Both the position numbers and the translations under genes were made by a program. A stretch of 64,000 nt of DNA, taken from positions 6,510,001 to 6,574,000 of the forward strand of contig NC_065408.1 of the NCBI RefSeq assembly GCF_024362695.1, in the 5' to 3' direction. The stretch is from Pectinophora gossypiella (lineage: Eukaryota > Arthropoda > Insecta > Lepidoptera > Gelechiidae). Positions 33,720 to 46,991 of the stretch are shown here, in pieces; position 1 is the stretch's first letter; each line of letters begins with the position of its first letter. Below the pieces are notes generated by a model that was given only the letters and a program-made list of their open reading frames with translations, had not been told where the DNA came from and made no database searches.

Positions 33720-34060
33720 TGAGTCGGGATTCCAACGTCGGAATTTTCATAACCGGCGCGTGGCGTCGGCAGCCGTCGAGGCGTTCCAGGTGAAAGATAC
33801 AGAATTTATGTCCCGAGGCGCGCGCGACGTCGCCGATCTGATCCGTCGCAGCCTGCGGCCGGACGGGAATCCACCGCGCTACTTTATTAGGTACCGAATA
33901 CCGAACGCGAGTTGCTCCCCCCCCCCCCCCCGCCAAATATGTGCGGTCGCCGCCTCCGATCACAATAAACACCCCCATAAGAACGCTGTCCGCGCAAAAT
34001 GCTTTATTGCACCAGGTGCCATGTTTATGCATGCGTATAAAACGTAAACGTGTCCCTTCC
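33720..34060. other. GC-rich block with a C15 run
   Basis: GC-rich block (GGCGCGCGCGACGTCGCCG near 33818) containing an uninterrupted run of 15 C at 33917-33931. Open frames exist on both strands, but the plus-strand one begins with GTG, its first ATG lies 48 bases further in, and it reads through the C-run. I therefore do not call a gene. The 5' half (ATG about 33808 to 33905) has GC-ending codons and could be an exon fragment or a conserved noncoding block. Confidence 0.35.
33917..33931. repeat. Poly-C run (15 nt)
   Basis: Fifteen consecutive C on the plus strand, the only such homopolymer in the window. Confidence 0.9.
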
Positions 34061-37000
34061 TCCGCAGGTATTATGTTGCTGAAACTTGTGTACCTGAAAC
34101 GCCTCGTAAAAATCTAATGCAAAATAAAGAGTGTAGTTAATTTAACAATAGAAGAGGATGCTTTTAGCGAGAGGCGACACGGGAGCCAAGTGCAGGATAT
34201 TGTGGGCCACACCCGACGAAGATTACCCGAGTTTTTCATATAAAGCCATTCAGCCAATTTCCTCATATCCTACACAGGAGCAGAATAAGGGAGGCTTTTG
34301 TGAGGGAAAGAGGTTCGTGCACCCACAATGCGTAGGTACCGTGTGTATTCGTCGTTGAAAAGGGTAGAGGCGCAATATTTGGCTCGCACTTGGATCGGAT
34401 ATCTTAGAATATTTAGGGCAGCGATTCCAACAAATTGGGTTTATGTTGCCTACACATGAACTATGGCTACGTACAATAAACTAGGTACGAAAATATTAAT
34501 ATACCTAGTCATTAATAATTCTAAGTTGTGTTCAGTTGGGTAAACTCCTTATAGGTCTATACCTATTATTATTTGAAGAGCCGTAAATCACATAATATAA
34601 CATAATATCTAAATATTCGGTAAGTATACCTCCCCATCAAAGGAAGAAAAATTAAAAAATCAAGAATTAATGAATCATATACCGTTCCAAGAAAATGGAA
34701 TAAAAGAATATTCACCACTTTTACAGATAAGATAGACAACCGTACCAATTAGGCTTACCTGTAACAAATTACCTTTCCGCATTATATAGCACTAAGTTCA
34801 TTTAATTAGTGAAAATAATGCATTAAATAGCTTTGAAATTTATTTCACAGTGTCTTTCCTATACATGTCTTGTAGTAGTAGGTTTAATAGATTAATCATT
34901 TTACTTTTCTTTTTCAGGGCTTAATCAATTAATTTTGATTTTCAATTTAGTCTAACTAAGCGTCTAAAAATGATGACTAACGGCCCTTTTGAAACTTTCC
35001 ATCGTAATAGTCTAACTAATGGCCACCCCAAAATATCTGATGGTTATATTATGCATACGTATCTGACCCGTCAAATATTTATTTATGATGTGACCTAGGG
35101 ATGGTGCGAACAGCTGAGGTTGACAGCGGCCGCTGCGGTCGCCCCTAGTCAACACTCCAACACGTTCACATTAACTATTTCTACTATTATTATCATATAG
35201 ATTGAATTATGCTAAGTCTACTACCTACTAGAGAAACTTAACACCCGTACGCCGTTTAAGGATTTCGTGTAACTGGAATACAAGCGACTTTTTACGCTAA
35301 AGAAAGCAGTAGGACTATCAAAACGTGCGCACCATTTTTTTTTTCAAACAAAAGTATCTGATAAAATCGATACGGCTATTCCGAGTAACATTTTTGGTAA
35401 TAAAAGGCAAAAAATATGAAGAAAATAAATGGGCAGGAACGAGAGGAAAAATCTAAATTAATGTGTTTCGCCCACCATCTAATAAAACATCGAACATATT
35501 TCGATACAGCGCAGCGGTCCTCGAAGAATTTATTTGAGAACAGGCTGTGGGTTCGGAAAGCACCATTGCCATTGTAATAAATCGTCATAGACGTGCCCGC
35601 AGTACTGCCCTGCTTGTTTTTACTATAGGCCACCTAGCAATCGCACTATATTTTCTGTCCCGATCGATTGTGGGTTATCATTTATAAGATCTGTAGTGAA
35701 ATAAACAGAACAAAACATTGGCTATCAAAGGCTGAGTTAATTATTATTTATTCCTTTCCACTGAAAATGTCTGTCACTTAAAATGATAAGATAGCCCATG
35801 CTGTTATGAACTGTTCCCTGCAGTTTATGCATAAAGTATGCGTTTATCTAAACTTTATGATGTAAGCCTGATAGACAGACTGGCACTATTACGTACCACA
35901 CAACATTATTGCTTTACAGCTAGCTAGTCGATTTAGGAGCCACATAAAATGTCTAGGGACTGACGTGCGGAAGTTTAGGAAGTTCCCGTTACTACCAGGG
36001 AATTGATATACTTCGTACCTACAGTGTATTGACTGGTTTTGTTGAAACGATGACAGTGGATATTTCAGAGCCGACGGAAACTTTAAGTGAGTAGGTAAGT
36101 TTAATATTTTACTCACATGATGATTATGAAGAACAACACAAAGAAGTATTATACCTATCACTAATTACTGTACATTATGTTATAACCTTTGCTAAAGTTA
36201 CATAATTATTACATAATTATTGCTGATGTACGTCTGAGTTCCATTCACTGTCAACTTGTGTGCAATTGTGCTTAGCCTGATAAGTGTGCACTGACGCTCA
36301 AGATATCCGAAAAGTCAACCAACTTTCTTTAAGTCTTTGGTATAAAACACCCACCACTTTTACGATTGTCACTTAACATATAGTGCTATAAAACGCAAAG
36401 GTACCAAAACTAGACGCAGGGAAACATAAACAACGGTCATTTCGCAGTTCGTTACCTAAATTGGGACATAACTTTATGTTACTTTACAAGAACTTGACAC
36501 GTAATCAAGAGAAAAGTTTTTTCGGTGACCGTTTTTATGTGTGGTTGGAACTATGATGATTTGCAGTTACTACTTTATTATCTAATCGAATGAAACTTAA
36601 GTATAAACAACGAAAAAAGATAATAACATACGTAATTAATTATGCATTAATTTATTTTAATCATATAGAACAAACTATGAACTGAAATTTAAATACAATT
36701 TACACAAAGTTGCACCAAACCAAACTGTGTAAACAGCACAATTAAATACCTAGTTGTTTAAAAACAAGTTACAGTGAAAACATTGCGATGGGCTAAACGT
36801 TGCGCAAATATTCACCCAAATTACTGCGTTTTCATCGGGATATTTTTATTTAATTCTAGGTAGGTGCGTTAAAGTCCCGACCAATATTTTTGCACGATTA
36901 CCATGCTGATGAAAAGCCAACACAGGCGGGCCGTGTTCCCACACATGTCGCCACTTGGTTTTATTAATTCTACATTAAAGCCTTTGTGAGCCATCTAGCT

Positions 37001-40000
37001 TTTAACACTAAAGAGCCAATTTTCAAACGAGGTACTATGCAGCCGCTCTTCGGGGATCGATTTAATTATTAAGCGAGGAATTAAAAACTGATGAAACGAT
37101 ATTCTGAAATATATATACCTAAAGAAATAAAACAACGGAAAAATGCTTGAGTATTTCAAAATCATCGACTAATACCAATTATTACTTTGTTTTCTAACAG
37201 TTCCTCCGAATAAGTAAATTATAAGCTGTAATAAAAAATAGCTGAATCAGTTTACAATCTGAAAGCAATAAGGATAGAAGAAGCGTGGCTTCCCCAATAA
37301 ATATGTCGGGATGAGACCAAGATAAACATATCGAGGCGCGGTTTAAAATATGCAGCCATCCGCGCTTCGAGTAATACGTGTAAACACGAACAGAGATAAA
37401 TCTTCCAATATTATTGTGAGAGGACTAAGGCGACTGTGTTGTATAAAATATAAATAACTGGTATTGAGACTGAACGGAACTAAACAATTTACAGTCGTGG
37501 AAGTAACAAAGAATATAATTACTTTAAACAAGTTATTCGTGAAAAACAAATAGTATCAAATATAATGTAAACGAATTCAAAAATAAAGCTCTTTGGCATA
37601 TATTAAGGTCTCGTTTCGATTAATAGTAAAAAAAATTGCATGTAATACAATAATAAAAGTTTCCAACGAAAATAAAGGCTTTTAAAAACGACGAACAGTA
37701 TCGTTTTCATTATAAAAAAGTTCATATCGACTTTATCGACGGTACCTATATGGTAGGGAAACACATTTCATTGCAAATAAATATTTATTAATTTAATGAA
37801 ATTGGAGACTCCTGGTGGAATATTTCCAGGATTTATAAAAGCATTCAACCAATTAGTACGAGTATTCTGACTCACCCTGAGAATATCTTCAAATGAAGGA
37901 TTTAAAATCTGAGTTCCAGTAAAATAAATTGTTTTGTTAATAAGAAAATTCCGATACTCGCTTCACTGTTGAAGTGTTTTGAGAACAGATAAATAATCTC
38001 TTGTTTTGTGTAAGTAAAGGTTTCTTACAAATTTCTTTTCGATAAAGTACGAGTCAGTAATATTCTTCATCTTTACATAAATATAATGTATTTATACATT
38101 TATTGGTATAAACAGGTGACTATTATAATTTCTGATGAAAAAATACCGACAGATTTATAAAATAGTCGATTTGTTTCAGTTACTTTTCAATAGCTGCAAA
38201 TTGAATGTAAAAACGAGTAAACGAGTATTCGTGAGCATAGATTCTAAAAAAAGTGATAGGTCGATCGGCCGCTGACGATCTATGGAAAAAGCTAAATTGT
38301 CACACACGGTAAATTCATATGCAAATAACTGAACGAATGCGCGCAGCTAGCGAAAGTTAAACGGCGGGAATACAAGTTGTGCATGTGCAATATGTTTATT
38401 TAAGCGAATAAAAATTATCACTGCGATGCGAGCTGTTCTAGCGAATACGTTGTAGGCATATCGATAGGTAACCGAGTGTTTTCTGCGAAATGCCTCTCGA
38501 TATGTTTGTGAGTTTCATAGTGTATTTTTATAGTTTTAGGATCTAAGGTCAAAAGCGAGAAGAATGTAAGATGGACTATTTGGAAACAAATATTCATTGC
38601 AATTTTCATTTTAGAGTAGTCTTTGTTAAGTTGGCAGGATACAAGATAAGTATTCAAAACATTAGTCGACGCTTTGGTAAATCTACTGATACCTAAACCA
38701 TTAGATACCTACATATATTTGGAGTATTCTATTGATGTACATACAGCACAAGCAAGTTATAATATGTTACATGAGGGGTTAAGCAAGACTCAGCGTAGCG
38801 CGCGGAAGTCAGCACAGCGCAAGTTAATATATTTTTAATTGATGCACCCACCGATGTGTCGAGCAAACATTTACGCGTTTATTCCACCAATGACGAAGCA
38901 CCCTTTGTTTTAAACTCGCAACATTAATTGGTGGAAAAGTGCGCAATTCGACATGTTTAAACTTTCTGTGCCAAATATTTACAGCGTAATTAATGGGCGT
39001 TAATTGTGAATCTCATTCGGTGATTTTGTTCGAAAGTGTTTTTGAGTTTATACCTTTTGGATAGAACTGTGGTTGAGAACTTATTGTTAATGTCAATTCT
39101 AGTTACAGCTTAACTTAAATACAAAGAGTAATACCAAGTACATTCAATATTGTATCTTTATACCTATAAAAACTGTTTATAAAAATGAAATAGGATCTGT
39201 AAAGTTGCATCCCTTGCACTGTTACACTTGAAGCGCACACAAATTCTTTAAAATCCTTCGAGAGTAACCTTGCTCAAATAAACACAGACTTGTAAGCCCG
39301 CGCAGCTTCTGAACGCCTGAAATGATTTGAAAAAATGGCATGTTGTAGTGTTCAGAGCGCAGGTGTGTGCAAGGCAATACAATCATTTTTAATTTCCGTA
39401 GCACGTCCAGTGCACTGAATACCAATTACTGTTGGCGTAACTAGTGAACATGCGGAATGCCAGCTGCCCGGGTTATCTGGATTGGTACTAAATATGCAGC
39501 GCTATAGTGTGAAGGATTATCTATGGCAGAGCAGTTCAATTATGAGGAGGCACTTAGCATGTCTTCGCGTCGACATAGTTTAGGGAAAACGTAAGATGTC
39601 AGGTTGACTCGCCGAAATGAAAGCGGACGCTAAGTTAGAAATTATCAGTGTTACAAGAAATATAAACGTAATTTCATAAAGTACGTATTATCGAATAACA
39701 GAAAAGATTGTTGGTTGATTATGAATGAAATTGATATTTTATACCTCAAGTTACAATAATGTGCGGAAAATTGTTTGTGCTACAAATCGAAGGTTGTAAA
39801 ACACGATTATCGTATCATCGTATGACATACACGTGTCATTATGTTCAATGTCTCAATGTCAAAACCAATGTCGTTTACGGCGTTTGTAGTGCAAGAAGAG
39901 TAAGCTAACTAGAATAGTCTGAAGCTGTTGAGTCAATTTAGGTTCCGATAGGTACTCCAGGCGTTGCGTAAGACAGGACGGTTATCTAATAAGTTATCTT

Positions 40001-40060
40001 TTAAGTAGCGTAAAACTACTATCGTTGCAACCCGGGACAGTTGTGGATAAGATAAGCACA
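34061..40060. other. Long AT-rich stretch without a recognised gene
   Basis: Six kilobases with no exon, RNA gene or clear mobile element. Small features: a NotI-type palindrome CAGCGGCCGCTG at about 35126-35137, a duplicated ACATAATTATT near 36199-36220, and a minus-strand splice donor-like TTACAG|GTAAGC at 34753-34764. Open frames are short. Confidence 0.45.
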
Positions 40061-40136
40061 GGACCAGAAAGGGCGGTGTGGATGGAGGAGGCCTATGTCC
40101 AACAATGGGATGATGTGGGTTGATTGATGATGATAA
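40061..40136 (+). pseudogene. Last codons of a non-LTR retrotransposon ORF
   Basis: The frame from about 40061 to the TGA at 40121-40123 reads ..RAVWMEEAYVQQWDDVG and stop, then a (TTGATGATGATAATGA) tail. This 'W..LEEAYxQQW' ending with a GATGAT tail is the typical extreme C-terminus of reverse-transcriptase ORFs of lepidopteran LINEs, probably RTE-like. Everything upstream is missing, so it is a severely 5'-truncated insertion. No target-site duplication is evident. Confidence 0.6.
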
Positions 40137-42149
40137 TGAAAACTATTTTATTGATAATTAAAAGAAATATTGCTTGTACTTACTTCGAAAAAGAATATGA
40201 ACTTCACTTATTTTTTTATTATTTAAACGTAATTTTATTTATAGACAAATGAATTTGATAAATAACATTTTTTTGTGATCTCAGATCACCACTAACTATT
40301 TTGAAATACTGTAAAAACTTGCAAACTATAAGGTCGCCTCTGAAAAAGACTTAACAGTTTGAAATATTAACAGCATTACTTCATAAAGTTTGAAACTGCC
40401 GAAACAATAGATCTATCGACAGAAAGTTGAGAAGACTTATTTGTTACTTAATAAGCATTTACGTCTTCGGTGTCTAAGTTTTTAAGTTATTGAAATTTCG
40501 TAGTTTTGGGGACAATGTCAAAGTGCATGACGCTGTCCTTATTTTGGTGCAAGCGAGTACAGTGGCCAAAGTTTTTACGAGGCCGTCCACGAGAATGTTG
40601 TTGGTGCATTAACGTTTAATGCTCTCCGCTCTAGTGGCTGAAATTTAAAATTGGTTCGCTAAACAGTTGTGGCTTCTAGAATGGATTGAAGGACAATTTT
40701 GGATAATTATTAAAACGTTTTCCGGCCAAGGAATATGTTATTATTATTTAGCTGGCAATAACTGCATCATCACATAACTCGTTATTAATTAAATTTATTC
40801 ATAATTAAGTACTAAAGTCTATGAAAATAAGATGATGTATGACGCGTCCTAAAAAAACATAACCGTAGCTGTTACAAATTCAAACGAAAGACAAGTACGC
40901 ACGTATGCATATTTTAGAAGCTAAACGTATGGATGGTAGCGATCTGATTATCGCAGTGTATGTTCGTCGGTTATATTGAGGGCAATAGCTGTGTTGAGGA
41001 CTGTAGCGGTACGGGCTTATACCGGGCTTAATAAATATTTGAGGGGACACCGGGCTCGCCAGACCGGTATCAATTTCCGGGTTCCCACTGGCTTTTGATT
41101 TATGTTCACGATGAATTCTTTTTGCAAAAATACACAGATTGTTTATATTCTACAATAAAGTGTGAATACGGGTAGGCAAGTTAACACGGACTGTTTGATA
41201 TTAATTGCTTATGTTCATACGAAGCTTTAATGTTTTATGTTAACTCTAGAGACTTATTTTATCTACGTACATGGCAATTGGCGACCTTACAAGTAATAAG
41301 TCAGTTTCCGCAGCTTTTGTAGTTGTCGTATCAAGTCAATATTTTACATACAAACAAACAGGAACAAACTGACATACATCTCTCTTATTACTGTAGTAAA
41401 GTAGCGTACCTAACAACGCTGAAACTGCTCAAGAATTAATTAGACGCTACAATAAATATTAAAGTAGGTATAATTGCTTCTCTGCTGGACTGTGAGGTAA
41501 AGAGAAAAAAAAACATAGAATGCCTTAGGAGTTTATCCAGGGCATATCGTAATGTAAAAGTCGACTAAAGTAAAAATCACGACAGAAACTCATTTTAAAG
41601 TTATCTTAATGGCATAGTTAATAAGGTTTAATTTTTTTTGCTGGCTCCCGTTTACTGTGAGTCTGAGAGCTGTCAAAATGAACATCAATCAGCATTGTTG
41701 CTGTAAGAGATTTTTTATGTTCTCTATCACCAACATTTCGTCATAATAGTTTCTCTTCCTACATATATCTGACGTCAAACTTCAATAGTTCCAAATGTGG
41801 TTGCATGTTCTCTTACGGTGGTATTCTTGCTATGCGCTCCCCGACAGGGGTTACGGGCGTGAATTAAACTGTCTGTACAATAAATTAATCTTTTAGTTAC
41901 AAAACAACATCCCTAATAAAGAGATGGTAGCAAAAAGTAAGTAATAAGTAGTTATGTATATAGGGTATTGTTTGAGTGTGAGCTGTTAGGCTAATAAGGT
42001 GTTGCCTGTTACGTTAAGTTTATTTTATAAAATGTAGATAGATATATTTTCTTTCTTATAGGTGTAAATATTTTTCCCAAAAGTGGAGTATAACGAGACG
42101 CTTATGCAGGCCCATGACTTATTACTTAAAGGACTTAAAGGTCCTTTAT
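40137..42149. other. No gene seen
   Basis: AT-rich; nothing assigned. A GC-richer segment near 41010-41095 contains repeated CCGGG cores. Confidence 0.45.
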
Positions 42150-42368
42150 GGTGTTGCATGTAATTTACCTGGAACCTGACAGAGGGCAGCAGTAACTGTC
42201 AGTACTATTCAGAGGCGGAGGACAGGAGTCCTAGTATGGCTTTGAAATAGACAACTCGTAGTGCGGAGCGGAAAGCAAGAGGAAAACCACTGCCCTATTT
42301 TCCCTAAAAAAGTTACACGGAGAATGCTGCACCGACAAGAGCGTGGTTCTGAAATTAGTGATGATGTA
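42150..42368 (+). mobile_element. Probable LINE 3'-end fragment (CACCGACAAGAGCGTGG family)
   Basis: Contains GGCGGAGGACAGGAGTCCTA, GCAAGAGGAAAACCACTGCC and ends in TTAGTGATGATG. The last 65 nt (42301-42365) align without gaps to 53221-53285, with 58 matches counted by eye. The arrangement fits a 5'-truncated lepidopteran non-LTR element with a GATGATG tail. The parent family was not identified and the upstream boundary is approximate. Confidence 0.5.
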
Positions 42369-43090
42369 TATTACAAAGTAGGATTAAGATTGAATTTCGA
42401 GAAATGCGCGTATGGCAAAAAATATTATCCCCATAATTACTAAGTAAAATACATGTCTGGAAATGCGATGTCTACAATATGTATATGAGTCGGTCAACCG
42501 GTTGGGACATTGCCTTTTATTTGCACACAAATACAATACAAATAGATAGATAAACTTTACACTAGTCAATATTACTCCAAACAAAAACAATAACGTAGGT
42601 ATATTCATTCCCGCTGTGACATCGACCAAACCCTTCACAGTTATAAAACAGTAACCTCTCAGGTGTCGGCAGCGTACGTAACCATTTAGTGATTAATGTT
42701 GACGTCATGACGCGGCAAGTGGAGCCACACCATAAGTTTTTCCGTTACCGGTACACACGTTACTTAAGGAACGTTTCATATAACGCTTTTACTACTCACG
42801 GTGTCAAGTATAAAAGTTGCACATCACCAAGAACATTTTTGTCATCAGCTAATATACTTAGTGTACTGATAAACACACTCGCGCCTGTAGTCCATTTTGA
42901 GGTAAATTGAACCACATAATAGTAAGAAAAGTTCTTATGTTCGTTTTTAACCTGGTAACGCCGAGATATTCAACCAGACACATTATTTAAAAAATGGTAG
43001 TTAGGATTTTAAAAGAACATTAATTACGGTCTTACGACTTTCAATATAAATTACACTTTATTTAAAGTGTACCGCAACGGCACTGCGATA
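42369..43090. other. No gene seen
   Basis: AT-rich, nothing recognised. Confidence 0.45.
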
Positions 43091-43440
43091 CCGGCCTCGG
43101 TGGTCCAGTAACGGCCTCCGCGGTCCAGTGGTTTGAGCGTTCGGCTCACGATCCGGAGGTCCCGGGTTCAAATCCCAGTGGAGACAAATCACGAAAATCA
43201 CTTTATGATCCCTATTTTGGTTAAGACATTACAAGCTGATCACCAGATTGTCCGAAAGTAAGATGATCCGTGCTTCGGAAGGCACGTTAAGCCGTTGATC
43301 CCGGTTACTACTTACTGATGCAAGTTAATAGTCGTTACATGAGCCATGTCAGGGGCCTTTGGCGGCTTAATAGTAACCCTGACACCAGGGTTAATGGGGT
43401 TGGTAATACACCTCACAACCCACACGATAGAAGAAAACAT
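43091..43440 (+). mobile_element. tRNA-derived SINE with duplicated head
   Basis: Head 43112-43187 is tRNA-like: an A-box-like CGGTCCAGTGG (one base off the TGG consensus, 43121-43131), a variable middle and a perfect B box GGTTCAAATCC (43165-43175). The first ~20 nt of the head are preceded by a partial copy (43092-43110) that does have the consensus T in TGGTCCAGT. Downstream come the central module CCGTGCTTCGGAAGGCACG (43268-43306), a body with ATGAGCCATGTCAGGGGCC and TAACCCTGACACCAGGGTTA, and a CACACGATAGAAGAAA tail. The body matches 50417-50581. It is not a functional tRNA gene, because the acceptor stem does not close. Confidence 0.85.
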
Positions 43441-43464
43441 TTTTCATTAAATTCATATCCTATA

Positions 43465-43599
43465 CCTAAAGGTTGCCTGGAAGAGATTGCTACCTTAGCA
43501 ATAAGGCCGCCTGTTGTACTTCCAATTTAATTATAATACTAATGTATTTTTAATGTGATTCAAGTGCAATAAAGAGTCTTTGTATTGTATTGTATTGTA
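43465..43599 (+). mobile_element. Non-LTR retroelement 3' tail (copy D)
   Basis: Reads CTAAAGGTTGCCTGGAAGAG, then the stem ATTGCT-ACCTT-AGCAAT, AAGGCCGCC, a spacer and GTGCAATAAAGAGTC followed by (TTGTA)n. It lies 25 bp after a SINE tail. It shares CCxAAAGGTTGCCTGG with copy E, so the family's similarity extends a few bases further 5'. Confidence 0.8.
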
Positions 43600-46500
43600 A
43601 GAAAACTGTGATACCAAAAATATATGAATCACAATTGCCCGGCACAAGCATATACTAAGTAGTAAGACGAAAACACCACATAATATATATTTTTTAAATT
43701 TCCGGGTCGTCGGATGAATGCTTATAAACGTAAAATATAATAACCGATATTGTGGTACAACAATCCGTCAATTATAATGTAAGGTACCTATTGTACATTC
43801 CTATCTTCATATGGAAGATGTTTCAAGTAACAGGAATTATCAGACTGATTAATGATATAACATAATACGGTCTAAAACGGTCCACGTTGTAATTACAAAA
43901 AGTTATTAAGCTGTCAAAATTAATGACCCACAGTAGTTATGTGTCTTTTGTTCCATAACCACCATAAAGGCAAAAAATATTCTATCACATTTTTCGGTTA
44001 AGGTAATAATAGAACGAAACACCTTTTGGCTAAATCATTAATAGGTCCATCTTCAAAATTCTCATGATATATACAATTTTGAAATTGAGTAAGTAATAAT
44101 GTAGATAATAAAGTACTTCTAAATCGATTTTACCTTGTCATCCTTCACATCGCTGCGCTCGTCATGAATATAACGCAGTCGCTGGGAAAAATTCAACATA
44201 TCACGTAAACTGAACACCATTTTATCTCACAACTTCACAACACAGTTCACATAAAAGAAAACAATGTAAAATAAATAATAAAATTTGCGGAAGTTACTTA
44301 AGAGTCAACTTTTTAAAGTGATAAAGTGATAGTGATAGGCAACGACAAGAAAATTTTATTTGACGCGTCAAACAATTACCCTCCAATTGAAAAACAAATG
44401 ACAGTCGAACGTTGTTATGACTTTTTATTTTTAATTTTCAGCTGCGATTCCAAGGTCGCGCGGCCTGTCACATAGTTTATTTGTTCTTTTTCTGAGAGAA
44501 GATTTTATTTGAATTTATTCTTTAGAACCAAAGAACTTTTATATTGAATTTATCCATAATTACTATTAAGAAATTGAAACTGAGTTTGTTCGTAAAGCGC
44601 GGTAAGTAGGTATTCTGTTTTCAAAAATAATAATTTAGAAATTTTTCGCTTATTAATTATTCAACTTATTTTATACAAAACAAAGACCAAAAATAAACTG
44701 TACATTTACATTACTCACAAAAAAACTGCAGAGGAAACGGTTTTGAAGTCAGGTCATTGGTTCGGTTCGGATGTAAGGCGACAAGTGGCAAAACTAATAT
44801 TGCGCATTTACAACCATATTTTGAGGTATTTCCTCAATTTCATATGCAATCGTGGCTTCTAGTCGTTCGCAAGTTTTCATTCGATTTATCGCGACGGTAA
44901 AAGGAATTTAAAGTATTTAAGTATTATTATTGAAATTGTGTTTACATTTCAAGCGCTTGAATTGTGTATTTTAAATTTTCAATTCTTTCCTAAGTTTACA
45001 AGAACACAAAAACTATTCGAAATTCAGGTGACACTGAAAGAAGAAAATTAAAATAATTATAAGGTTGATATTGACAGGGCAGGTTTGTTGAAATGAATAA
45101 TAAATAAGACTATGCTTAGATACTTACTTATTTTTTTACAATGGCTAAATACTTCATCTATGTTCGTGATATTTCGCGATTGAGTTCTGATTGAGACGTG
45201 AATACAATCCGCTTTGTACATCAAAATTTCAAAGATGAAAGTGATTTATTTAATACAATATAGATATAATGTGCCTAATCCAAGCATTGGATAAGGCCAA
45301 AACAATAGGGCCTTCAGGAAGTGATTATTCGAAACAGCTGTCAATTACGCCGCGTCGCGTAACATTGTGCTAGCGTGTAAGCGGTGAGATTGGATTCCGA
45401 TTGCAGGCGAGTCCGTTAATGAATATCGGCACGTGCATACCCCGCCTATCGGACTGACGCCTACATGTCTATGCACGCCTGGTATTCTCGATTCTGTTTA
45501 TAATATAAATCCTGCAAAGGTGAAGACTTTCCTTTCTAAAAAAACTAAAGAACTCTTGGTCACCTACTTAGCACCCCAGAACCCTTTTGTTTTGTTACAT
45601 CAGGTTGGCTGGGATAAGATTTTAAATATAGATATTACATAATGAATAACAAATCAATTTAATTTAAATTAGATTTAATAAATTCAATTTATTAATTATT
45701 TATTTACAGTCAGTACTTGACTGTAATCGTAACTTGACAACTTTTGAAAACAACAACGAATTTCAAAACTGTGACATACAAGATCTTATTTCTTTCAGTA
45801 AATAATTATTCCGTCTTATGTCGGCATGGATAGGGAATATCATACATTAGCCGTACGTAAAAGTGCTTTGCATAAATAAATAGGACACTCGCTTCGATAC
45901 GGGAAAAAGCGAGATTAGTTTTTAGAACGGCTTAAAAAGTGTGAGCTGATTTATACGTAGATTTTTTGAATTGTAACACGTGTAGTGGAAGTAACTATGT
46001 GGCTTTATTACAGAAGGGGTATTCCCAGAATGTTTATTTTTTCTAAGATGAAAAATATTTTGCCTACCTCTGTCAATTCCAACTATTTCCAACACGTTGT
46101 TGTCTAAACGTGAATCACATGAAACGAATATTGTTTATAAGTATGGTTGACATCACATTCAGCTAGATAGATTTATGTATTTGGCAAATATAATCGATAT
46201 TACCCCAATATTTGCATAAAAAATAAAGGTCACTTTCTCCAAGGCAGGTCAAAATTATTTTCTACCGATTGTACCACGATATTCAAGACTAACCTTTCGA
46301 AGCTGGTGTTGCGGTGAACTGAAGTTTACGATTACTGCATCATGTTCGTTCGAACAGTTCGTATTAGTCTAGAAGAATACTATAAAATCGGGAACACTAA
46401 TCGTAAATTCGTACAACGTATTATGTTGGTAGTAACATCCACATTCTCCTAGACAAAGTGTATGTTGGTAACATTGTGAGCGAGATGATAAATGAATGGC

Positions 46501-46989
46501 GCGTAAGATGGTAGTACTAAATATATTTGTAGAAATACTTACAGATGTTTAGTTTATGATTCAATTACTCATTTTTTTTTCGAATCGGCTTCAAACTCCA
46601 AATAATAATAATACATCCACATTATAGGAAATTCAGAATCAATCTTCCGTTTACATATTAAAGAACATATAAAATTGGCACACGAAACGCATTCTGGTTG
46701 CAATATCATTAAGTTGAGTATGGTGTTGCTTAGTTCACGACACGTAAATTGACTTAAGTATTCATGGGCTGATGAATAACTAAGCTGATGGGGACGAGAT
46801 CGAATCAACCCGATTTCAATGATCGGAATAAGTTTCTTGGATGTTTCACTTTAGCTCGGCCTATCTAACTTTTGAGAAAGGTACGATGTATACAAACGTG
46901 TGTTGTCAATTACGGAATGATACCACAGCCGGTCGATTGAACACGCGATAGGACAGTTGTAACTTCAAAGTTTAGTCAGTATTTGGATA
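43600..46989. other. No gene seen
   Basis: AT-rich; no exon or element recognised. One frame at about 45433-45642 is open but unlike any known protein. Confidence 0.45.
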
Positions 46990-46991
46990 TA

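Noticed and set aside
33760..34047. 95-codon frame on the plus strand
   Set aside because: It begins at GTG, crosses a C15 run and matches nothing. Described only as a GC-rich block.
42301..42365. Helitron 3' end
   Set aside because: No CTRR end preceded by a terminal hairpin could be found at either copy (42301, 53221); a TGATGATG-tailed LINE fits better.
43112..43187. A tRNA gene (A box and perfect B box)
   Set aside because: The acceptor ends do not pair, the A box has lost its first base, and the sequence runs straight into a SINE body found elsewhere in the window. It is a tRNA-derived SINE head.
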